The notes beneath the pieces were generated by a model. The model searched no databases. It was given only the letters and a program-made list of their open reading frames with translations, and was not told the origin of the DNA. Source: an uncultured Bacteroidales bacterium (lineage in GTDB: Bacteria; Bacteroidota; Bacteroidia; Bacteroidales; UBA932). Taken from it: DNA of 36,929 nt. Shown here piece by piece: positions 16,905 through 24,188 of this stretch; positions within the stretch are counted from its first letter, which is position 1, and the number at the start of each line of letters is the position of its first letter. Made by a program: the position numbers and the translations under genes. Location of the stretch: NCBI GenBank assembly GCA_949295645.1, contig CASFLY010000115.1, forward strand, positions 1 to 36,929, read 5' to 3'.

Positions 16905-19049
16905 CTATTCGAGTCTTTTTATTGTCTTTTCCACTTCTTTACCGACTCTTTCAGGGAGCTCGCCGGAGGCTATTTCACGCAGGGCCGTTATGATTTCACC
17001 CCTGGAGACGGAAAGCGAATACCAGCCGAGAGCTTCACAGGCATCCCTGCGAAGCGGCACCGGTTCGGTATCGTCCGCCACTATCGACAAAAGGACAGGG
17101 ACGGCCCCGACAGTGTTGCTGTTCCTGAAAGAGCGGACGGCACTTCTGCGCCGGCTGTCCGGAAGGTTCCTGTCAGCTGCCCTCGAAATCATCTCGATCC
17201 ACCGGCTTCCGTCAATGACATCCAGGGCGCCCCCTGCAGCTATCCCCGATACACGCACCATATCGGGATGCTCCACGACCGTTTTTTCCAGAGCTTCCGA
17301 CAGAGTGCTGTCGCACATATCGGCGGCGATGTGGCAGGCTGTCCTGACGACCATTTCATACGGATCATCCAGGGCTGTGACCACAGCGTCGTGCAGAAGT
17401 CCCGACTTCATTTTCTCCAACGCTTTCAAGGCATGTATCCTGACGGTCAGGGCGCGGTCGTTCCGGAGCAGGTCCAATGCCGCTTCATCCGCCCCTTCTT
17501 CCCCGATTTCGGAAAGAACGGAGATACCGGCCGACCGCAGCACAGGATTGTCGCTTTTAAGGTATTTTTTCCACACTCCCGGCCTGTCGCGGCGGAACAG
17601 GAGGTCTTTGTGCAGTCTTGCCACAGCCTTGGCCTCTGTTTCAGTATGCGGTGCGAACCTGAAAGTCGGGTCACCTGTCAAATGCGATTCGAGATACGGG
17701 ATTTCCCTCTGCCACATTCCGACCCTTTCTCCCATGGAAACCATACCCAGAAGCTTGTCCTCCCATTTATCCTGAAGCACGTTTACCGTATTTCCCTGTG
17801 CGACAACGCATTTCCCTGGTCCGAACACGTGACATCCGGCTACATAGCCGTCATCCCGGTGGAACGAACCGTTGTAGCAGGCATTGAATATGATGAAACG
17901 GGGATTGCTTCTGAGTTCCATTATCTCGTCGAGAGTAATGTTTATCTTTCTTTCTACTTCTTCCTCGGCAGCCTTGTATGCAGCTATGGAGGAATCACTT
18001 ACCACTTCCCGCGAAAGATGGTAGACCGAATCCAGGACTTCTTTCAGGAACGGCTCTTCATCGGCGGTCCCCCTGTATTTTTCATAAGAAGAGATGATCC
18101 GGCCTTCAAGCCTGTGTATGGCATCCTCAAGGGAATGAATGGAAGTTTCCGAACTGTTTATGTACTGCGTGTCGAATTCCCCGTGTTCGCTGAACATGAA
18201 GAAGTCGGTATCCTCCCGCTGCAGTTCGTTGAAAAGACGGTCCTCCATATACCTGGCTTCGCGGAAATTCAAAAAACGGTTTCCGGACGAACGGTCGAAA
18301 CAGTACGGAAAATTTTCCCTGAACACCAGCGGCTTCTGCCTCCATACGGTCAGACAGTCGGAATTATAGCCGTGTCCGGCGAAATAGATCATATTGTCGA
18401 GAGGGTTTTGCTCCCTGTGCGCAGCGACGACCTTTCTCAGATACGACCTCATAATGTCATATTTGTCTCCTTCCATCACGCCCGGGACCTTCATCCTCGC
18501 AGAGTAGATTTCCGGTTGCAGAGTCTGGGCGCCGCTCCCGGAGAGCCTGTAATAGAAAACGTCATTCCGCACGCTGTCCCTGGCAATGAACTCGAATTCC
18601 AAATCGAAATCATCATAGAATCTGTCGGACGCTACCGACGACTCGAATTCGGGAAATCTCTCCTCGTCCATTTTGAAGGCCGTAGTAAGGTGCTGCCCCT
18701 CCCTTATCATCGCAATCGGGATGTCGCCTACCAGAACGATGCCTTCGAGAGCCGGTTTCTTTTCTGCAATCCCGATAATCTTCCTCCTCAGCTGCATGGG
18801 ATCCGACCAGTCGTCCGCCAGAATGTATGTGGCAAGCCCTTCTTTCTCGAGCACATCCCGATATGCCTCTATCTCCGCCGTGCACTCTCTGTAAGTGGCA
18901 ATATCGGAAATGATGGCAAATGACGACCCGCCGCCTTTGCCGCAGGGAATGAAGACGGAATTCCCGCCCTCTTCCGCCGTCACGGCCATCGCGGCCGGAC
19001 AGAAGGCGGCCGCCATACAGACATATAACGCTATCCTTTTCATTGTCAT
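16905..19049 (-). CDS. Gingipain-like (C25) putative cysteine peptidase with HEAT-like repeats, copy 2
   Basis: This is a 714-residue exported protein (signal peptide MKRIALYVCMAAAFCPAAMA from 19043). Its caspase/gingipain-like fold is suggested by VLVGDIPIAMI, the family block SDRFYDDFDLEFEF, the His-Gly motif FSEHGEFDTQY (about 287) and the Cys motif FNACYNGSF (about 389). Then come GNTVNVLQDK and ESHLTGDPTFRF, which align with ACVNGDF and VFGDPSL of gingipains. From about residue 470 to the end are helical HEAT-like repeats (for example DDPYEMVVRTACHIAADM). No T9SS C-terminal sorting domain is seen. It is a diverged tandem paralogue of the gene at 19058-21238, separated by eight bases. Peptidase activity is inferred from the conserved His/Cys dyad; substrate unknown. 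Confidence 0.75.
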   Translation of the reverse strand: MTMKRIALYVCMAAAFCPAAMAVTAEEGGNSVFIPCGKGGGSSFAIISDIATYRECTAEIEAYRDVLEKEGLATYILADDWSDPMQLRRKIIGIAEKKPALEGIVLVGDIPIAMIREGQHLTTAFKMDEERFPEFESSVASDRFYDDFDLEFEFIARDSVRNDVFYYRLSGSGAQTLQPEIYSARMKVPGVMEGDKYDIMRSYLRKVVAAHREQNPLDNMIYFAGHGYNSDCLTVWRQKPLVFRENFPYCFDRSSGNRFLNFREARYMEDRLFNELQREDTDFFMFSEHGEFDTQYINSSETSIHSLEDAIHRLEGRIISSYEKYRGTADEEPFLKEVLDSVYHLSREVVSDSSIAAYKAAEEEVERKINITLDEIMELRSNPRFIIFNACYNGSFHRDDGYVAGCHVFGPGKCVVAQGNTVNVLQDKWEDKLLGMVSMGERVGMWQREIPYLESHLTGDPTFRFAPHTETEAKAVARLHKDLLFRRDRPGVWKKYLKSDNPVLRSAGISVLSEIGEEGADEAALDLLRNDRALTVRIHALKALEKMKSGLLHDAVVTALDDPYEMVVRTACHIAADMCDSTLSEALEKTVVEHPDMVRVSGIAAGGALDVIDGSRWIEMISRAADRNLPDSRRRSAVRSFRNSNTVGAVPVLLSIVADDTEPVPLRRDACEALGWYSLSVSRGEIITALREIASGELPERVGKEVEKTIKRLE

Positions 19050-19057
19050 CTCTCCGT

Positions 19058-21238
19058 TTACCTTAAATAATCCTCAAGTCTCCCGACCGTTTTGACGATT
19101 TCCTCCTTTACCGGTCCGGGTATATCCTGTCCGCTTTCCAGATATCCGCTAAGTTCCTCCACAATCATCGCCCTGTTATACGCATAGACATACCATCCGA
19201 GGACTTCCGCCACTTCCACACGCAGATCCTCGTCTTCAGAGCCGTCCGTCACGACTTCGAGACATTTTTCTGCCAGATGCGGATAAGGATTGTTCCTCAT
19301 CGAGGCGATATAAAGTCCGCGCATTTCGGTATTTCTGTCTTCAAGGGCTTTCTCTGCTCCTTCCGCCATCCGGCTCTGCGCATCTGTCCTGTCCAGCACC
19401 TCTTTCAGGAAAGCCTCCTTGTCGAATATGAATCCGGCACCGTTTATCTTCTCTTCGAGGGCCTTCTGGAACTTCCGGTCAGGGAATTTGGAGCCTCCGC
19501 TGACTATGTTGAACGCCGTTCTGAGAGCATTGTATTCGCTCAGGTACATTTCCGCCAGAGGCTCTATGAGGTCATCGGAACCGATCTTACCCATATAATA
19601 AGCCGCTTTTCGGCGGATGAATTCGTACGGGTCGTCTATGGCCTTTTTCAAAAGTCCGGGATATGCCACTCCACCGTAATGGGCCAGAAGATGCATGCAT
19701 TGAAGCCGCAGCATATAATACTCGGAAGAAGCGTATTTTTCCATCAACAGTTCGGGCAAACCGGCATAATGCAGGGTGTAAAGCCTGTGCAGGGCGAGAC
19801 CCTGTATGTCGCAAGGGTACTTTTCATCGGTATATTCCATCCAGTAGCCGACATCCGTGTTTTTCAGATCAGGTCTGACAGAACCGGACGGAGGGGTGAA
19901 TCGGAATGTCGGGTCTCCGAATATATGGGATTCCATGATATTGACCTGCTGCATCCATTCGCCGACACTGTAGCCTTCCGCGAGCATCCCCATAAGATCG
20001 GACGAGGATTTGTCCTGCAGGACGTTTACAGAGTTTCCTATGGCTGCGACAGTGTTCCCGCCGGACATGACGTATCTCGAGGCAATACAGTCCTGCTCCC
20101 TGAAATCGCCGTTGTAACAGGCATCGAATATAGCAAGCCTGACGTTGGGTTTTGCGGCCTGGATGTCTTCCAGCACGATGCCGGTCCTGAGGTCCATAAC
20201 GGAATCAGCCTTTTCGATTTCCGGTTCGAAGGCGTTGGCGTACCAGGTGGAATCTATCCCGTAGCGTGCAGACAGTGTCTCTCCGGCCTTTTCCGGCGTC
20301 ATTCCCCGGCCGATATATGACCGGTACTGCGACCTGGCATAGAATTTACCCAGTTCGAAACCTCCCGACATGTAGTCCCTGTAGCCCGTTTCGTCCGGGA
20401 TTGCGGTAAGGTACTGCCTTTCAGGCATACCATGTTCATGGAAAATGACCACATCGAGATCGTCGCGCCGGATTTCATCTATCAGAATGTCTTTCATCAC
20501 GGGATACATGGCAAAGGCATAGAATTTGGCCCCGTCCCCGCTTTCCGAAGTCAGGGGAAACTGCTCTGCAAGGGTCACCGTCTCGTCTTTCCAGGCTATC
20601 AGGCTGTTGGAAAAAGAGCCGTCTCCTGTATATGAAACGAACTTGTCCAGGCTGTTCTGCTCTTTTTTTATCCTTGCGGCCTTCCTGAGATAGCCTGAAA
20701 GTTCTTCGTATCTGTCGGCAAACTTGCCGGAAGGCTTGATACGGGCGGAATATATGTCGCATTCTATGTACTGGGGACTTTCCGGAGCCAGGTCATAATA
20801 AAAGAACCCGGTCTCTACGGAGTCCCGTCCTACAAAGTCGAATTTCAGGTCGAAGTCGTCATAGAACCTGTCCGACGGAATGGAAGAATCCCTTTTCGGG
20901 AATTCCTTTTCATCCATTTTGAATGCGGAAGCAAGATGCTGCGCTTTCCTGATCATCGGGACCGGTATGTCTCCGACAAAAACCGCCCCTTCGAGGCGGC
21001 GGTTCTTATAATATTTTACCAGGCTGTCCCTGATTTCATCAGGACTTTCCCAATCCTTTTCCACGATAAACGCTTCCAGTCCCTGTGCGCGGACGGCATC
21101 ACGGTACAGTTCCAGTTCCGGTTTGCATTGTCTGTAGCTTTTATCGTCCACGACAATGGCGAAAGACGCCCCGTCCTGAGCCGCTGCCACGTTCCAGGCG
21201 AACGGAAATAATGCCAAAGCCAAAATACCCTTTCTCAT
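19058..21238 (-). CDS. Gingipain-like (C25) putative cysteine peptidase with HEAT-like repeats, copy 1
   Basis: I use the ATG at 21238 (MRKGILALALFPFAWNVAAA, a clear signal peptide); the frame also has an ATG at 21250. The 726-residue product follows the same plan as its neighbour: AVFVGDIPVPMI, SDRFYDDFDLKFDF, the catalytic His-Gly in FHEHGMPERQY (about 271), the Cys in FDACYNGDF (about 373), then GNSVNVLQDK and ESHIFGDPTFRF. Helical repeats at about 470-720 include AIDDPYEFIRRKAAYYMGKI, a HEAT/PBS-type unit. The ACYNGDF and FGDPTF blocks are close to gingipain ACVNGDF and FGDPSL, the main reason for the C25 call. It lacks a lipobox and a T9SS sorting domain, so the final location is uncertain. 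It begins about 30 bases after the DUF6850-type barrel gene. Confidence 0.77.
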   Translation of the reverse strand: MRKGILALALFPFAWNVAAAQDGASFAIVVDDKSYRQCKPELELYRDAVRAQGLEAFIVEKDWESPDEIRDSLVKYYKNRRLEGAVFVGDIPVPMIRKAQHLASAFKMDEKEFPKRDSSIPSDRFYDDFDLKFDFVGRDSVETGFFYYDLAPESPQYIECDIYSARIKPSGKFADRYEELSGYLRKAARIKKEQNSLDKFVSYTGDGSFSNSLIAWKDETVTLAEQFPLTSESGDGAKFYAFAMYPVMKDILIDEIRRDDLDVVIFHEHGMPERQYLTAIPDETGYRDYMSGGFELGKFYARSQYRSYIGRGMTPEKAGETLSARYGIDSTWYANAFEPEIEKADSVMDLRTGIVLEDIQAAKPNVRLAIFDACYNGDFREQDCIASRYVMSGGNTVAAIGNSVNVLQDKSSSDLMGMLAEGYSVGEWMQQVNIMESHIFGDPTFRFTPPSGSVRPDLKNTDVGYWMEYTDEKYPCDIQGLALHRLYTLHYAGLPELLMEKYASSEYYMLRLQCMHLLAHYGGVAYPGLLKKAIDDPYEFIRRKAAYYMGKIGSDDLIEPLAEMYLSEYNALRTAFNIVSGGSKFPDRKFQKALEEKINGAGFIFDKEAFLKEVLDRTDAQSRMAEGAEKALEDRNTEMRGLYIASMRNNPYPHLAEKCLEVVTDGSEDEDLRVEVAEVLGWYVYAYNRAMIVEELSGYLESGQDIPGPVKEEIVKTVGRLEDYLR

Positions 21239-21265
21239 AATCCCTTGCATCGAAACCTCTTATGT

Positions 21266-22810
21266 TTAGAAAATAATGCCGAACGAGGCGTTGCAGAGCA
21301 TCCTGTCAGTATCTACGCCCATCGGCTTTATCCAGTCTGCGCCGGCATTGAACGCAAAATTCACCTTCCGGGCATTGAGCGTATATGAAACCTTGCCTCC
21401 GGCCCTGACGCTGTCCGTTGTCCGATAGACTATGTCCTGTCTGTAAAGTTCCACCGTAGGGTAGTCGGGGTACGCTCCGCCATAGACATAGCCTCCTCCG
21501 AAAGACATCCTGTACCCGGCATCAAGTCTTATCAGCAACGATGATTTCCTGAACTTGAACTGTTTCGCACCGAAGACTCCGGCACAGGCACCGGTATAGT
21601 CGAATGTTGAAACCGGAAGGAAATACCTGTCGTTCTTCTTTTCGAAAAGGACTTCCGCCCCGGTCATCCAGGAATAGCCCCTGCTGTCACCTGCCCCGAA
21701 CTGACGGTCATAGCCGAGACGGGCCTGCATGTAGGAGTAGCTGCTCATCTCTACAGTACTGAGGGTCTCCCATTTCATCATATCCGCAGCGGAATTGAAC
21801 GACTGGGTGTATTCGGTACCCTTTGTGTTCCTGTATTCGCCTGTCAGATACAGATGGTTGCTCCGATTCCGTCCGAAAAGCACTTCGAAGCGTCCCGTAA
21901 TCCTGTTCTGGTTTATGTCCCCGTATGTCCTCGGCTGCCGGGGATTGTTCCGCATCAGGGAGTTCTTCACCACATAGCCGAAATCGGCGATGAGTTCTAT
22001 GTCGCCGGCATATCCGTACTGCAGGCCGCCTCCGTAGCGGGAGGTGTTGTACAGGGAACTCTGCATTCCGTCGTTGTCTCCGACTTTCTCTATGTACGCC
22101 TCTCCGAGGCCCCTGCTGATAAATACTCTTTGCGTCAGCTGCTGATTGTTCAAAGACGGATCTGCCGTTTCGAACTGGTTGTCATACAATCCGTTCACCC
22201 CTATAAAATGGCCGTTTCCGATGCGAACAGTTACGGACGGGGCCAACTCTATGCTGTATTTGTAGGTCTCGCAGGTTGGGTCTATCTGCTTAGCCCCGAC
22301 CTTGGTGACATAGCGCACTCCGAGACCGAATGACAGCCTGTCCCAAAGAACGGGAGAAGCGATCTTGGCCTGAAGGTCGTACTCCTGTCTCTGCCACGGG
22401 CTCGGATTCGCATCCGCCACGAAATAGGGCATGTCATCCTCTATTTCGTATGACATGGCATTGTACAGGAGACCGTTCTCGAAAATGTTCCTGAAAGAGA
22501 AACTGCCCCACACAAGGAATTTGCCCAGCCGGGTAGAGCCGCTGGTGTTTACCGAAATATTACTGCTTTCGGAAGCCTGCTGCCGGGGACGGAAAGAGCC
22601 GTACTGCCCGGCATAGGAAATGTCGAGGTCATTGTAGAGGCGGAAAGGCCTGAAAGCAAGACCTGCGACATTGTAACTTTCCATCCAGAGCGAGTTCCTG
22701 AAATTCGTCTCTTTCAGGACTTGGCTGCTTATCCGGTCAGGGTTGTCCCCGGCACGGGCCAAGACAGCGCCCGCGCCGAGAAGCAATCCTATAATGGCAA
22801 TTCTCTTCAT
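21266..22810 (-). CDS. Outer-membrane beta-barrel protein, DUF6850 type
   Basis: The start at 22810 (MKRIAIIGLLLGAGAVLARA) gives a clean signal peptide and 514 residues; the frame extends nine codons further without adding one. The rest is a series of amphipathic beta strands with alternating aromatic residues and turns (for example HLYLTGEYRNTKGTEY, GGGLQYGYAGDIELIADFGY), and the last residue is a phenylalanine preceded by NASFGIIF, the C-terminal signature of outer-membrane barrels. I recognise the general layout as the DUF6850 outer-membrane family seen next to DUF4876 proteins and TonB receptors, but the family name is from memory. It lies in the same direction between the DUF4876-type lipoprotein and the first C25-like gene. 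A partner-channel or surface-scaffold role for the receptor is inference. Confidence 0.75.
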   Translation of the reverse strand: MKRIAIIGLLLGAGAVLARAGDNPDRISSQVLKETNFRNSLWMESYNVAGLAFRPFRLYNDLDISYAGQYGSFRPRQQASESSNISVNTSGSTRLGKFLVWGSFSFRNIFENGLLYNAMSYEIEDDMPYFVADANPSPWQRQEYDLQAKIASPVLWDRLSFGLGVRYVTKVGAKQIDPTCETYKYSIELAPSVTVRIGNGHFIGVNGLYDNQFETADPSLNNQQLTQRVFISRGLGEAYIEKVGDNDGMQSSLYNTSRYGGGLQYGYAGDIELIADFGYVVKNSLMRNNPRQPRTYGDINQNRITGRFEVLFGRNRSNHLYLTGEYRNTKGTEYTQSFNSAADMMKWETLSTVEMSSYSYMQARLGYDRQFGAGDSRGYSWMTGAEVLFEKKNDRYFLPVSTFDYTGACAGVFGAKQFKFRKSSLLIRLDAGYRMSFGGGYVYGGAYPDYPTVELYRQDIVYRTTDSVRAGGKVSYTLNARKVNFAFNAGADWIKPMGVDTDRMLCNASFGIIF

Positions 22811-22879
22811 CGTCTGTGATTTCAGAATTTTTATCATCTCCGGACATAGCCGGAGAATACGTTATTCATACCCTGAATT

Positions 22880-24148
22880 TCATTCGGCTGTGTACCAGGT
22901 GTTCCAGGACGGTACGCCTGCTCCGTTCCTCCTGATCTGAGGAGTGTCGTTCACCTCGAAATCTTCCGTAGTATTGTTCGTGTCCTGGTAAACGACCCTA
23001 CCGTCCGACTCAGTGCGGAGGATCTTGCGGGAGATGCTTTGCCCGGTAAACATCTGGCCGTCCGTACACCAGATTGCTCCTGCGTCCAATACCGGAGGAA
23101 GCCCCAGATTATTCATATCGGCCTGACCGCTGACAGCCTGCACGGCATCGATTATTTCCGATATAGGTATTTCGAGGGCGATTGAATTGCCTCCCGAAGA
23201 CTCATCATTGGTTGCAACAAGATAGTCCGATTGCCTTAAAGGCTCCGAAGGCGAGAAAATAATATATCTCGATCCGCTAAGAGATGTAAGCCACTGAGGC
23301 AGCCCGTCGTTACCCTTGGTATTTACAGCCTTGATCATGTTGATGGCAGGACCGTCCGTGATGGTAATTCCTCCGACTACCGAAGAACTTTCTATCGCTT
23401 CGAACTCCGCTCCGGAAAGGTCTACCGGACTTCCTCCGTTCGTCAGATTTTCCGCTTTATGATTTGTTCCCCACTGTGCTATGACTATGGATTCTCCCGG
23501 AGCTACAGGATATGTCGTTCCCTCGCCTGGAATTTGCCAGACCATCTGGGTAAATACGTAATTCTCCTGATTTTCGATAGGATATGTCCATGGCACGCCT
23601 GCCGTAGACTGGTACCAAGTTTCCGCTATGCACAGCCCGTCGACATATATTGTTTCAGCACTGTTATTGTATATTTCATAAAACTGGTCTCTGATATAAG
23701 TCGACGTTCCGGTAGAGGTGCTGTACATACACCCGGTGTAATAAATTTCCTTGAATATCAGCCCAGCCTCCTTAGTAGCGGCAATCACCAGCGAAACTTC
23801 CTGTCCGTCGGTTGCAAGATTGACATTGGTTGCACTTCCCGACAAAATATAATTGCTGTTTCCGCCATTGACCGTGAGGTTGGTTGTGACATTGTATAAT
23901 CCAGGTACCAGTTCCGTCGCCGTAGCGATGCCGTTTTCACTGTCGACGGTAACTGTCAGCCCTGTATTGACGTTTGTAAAAGTAACGGGATAACTGTCTA
24001 CATTCAAATTCATCTCCTGAATCTGAGATTCATCGATGATTGCATTGACGACAATCGAAGAGACCGTACTTTCCTGAGGGTCGCATGATGTCATGGCAAA
24101 GGCCGCTGCGGCTGCCATAACTGCAAACAAGATTCTTTTCATATCCAT
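22880..24148 (-). CDS. DUF4876-type surface lipoprotein
   Basis: This 422-residue protein (start 24148 or 24142) has a lipoprotein signal, AAAFAMTSCDPQES. Residues about 20-130 form an Ig-like or carboxypeptidase-regulatory-like beta domain, with LNVDSYPVTFTNVNTGLTVT and LVPGLYNVTTNLTVNG. A larger domain follows with GLIFKEIYYTG, YIRDQFYEIYNNSAETIYVD and GLCIAETWYQS, which resembles a lamin-tail-like fold and matches my memory of DUF4876 proteins. It sits 40 bases downstream of the TonB receptor gene, the position that SusD holds in a PUL, but it has no SusD/RagB features. A surface ligand-binding or receptor-partner role is inference. Confidence 0.75.
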   Translation of the reverse strand: MDMKRILFAVMAAAAAFAMTSCDPQESTVSSIVVNAIIDESQIQEMNLNVDSYPVTFTNVNTGLTVTVDSENGIATATELVPGLYNVTTNLTVNGGNSNYILSGSATNVNLATDGQEVSLVIAATKEAGLIFKEIYYTGCMYSTSTGTSTYIRDQFYEIYNNSAETIYVDGLCIAETWYQSTAGVPWTYPIENQENYVFTQMVWQIPGEGTTYPVAPGESIVIAQWGTNHKAENLTNGGSPVDLSGAEFEAIESSSVVGGITITDGPAINMIKAVNTKGNDGLPQWLTSLSGSRYIIFSPSEPLRQSDYLVATNDESSGGNSIALEIPISEIIDAVQAVSGQADMNNLGLPPVLDAGAIWCTDGQMFTGQSISRKILRTESDGRVVYQDTNNTTEDFEVNDTPQIRRNGAGVPSWNTWYTAE

Positions 24149-24188
24149 ATTCGTTTAGAAAGTTTTATATTGTCTTATATAATTTGCC

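Noticed and set aside
16704..18923. 739-codon open frame on the plus strand
   Set aside because: It is the antisense shadow of the second C25-like gene. Long shadow frames are common at this base composition; the product shows no domain pattern or signal peptide.
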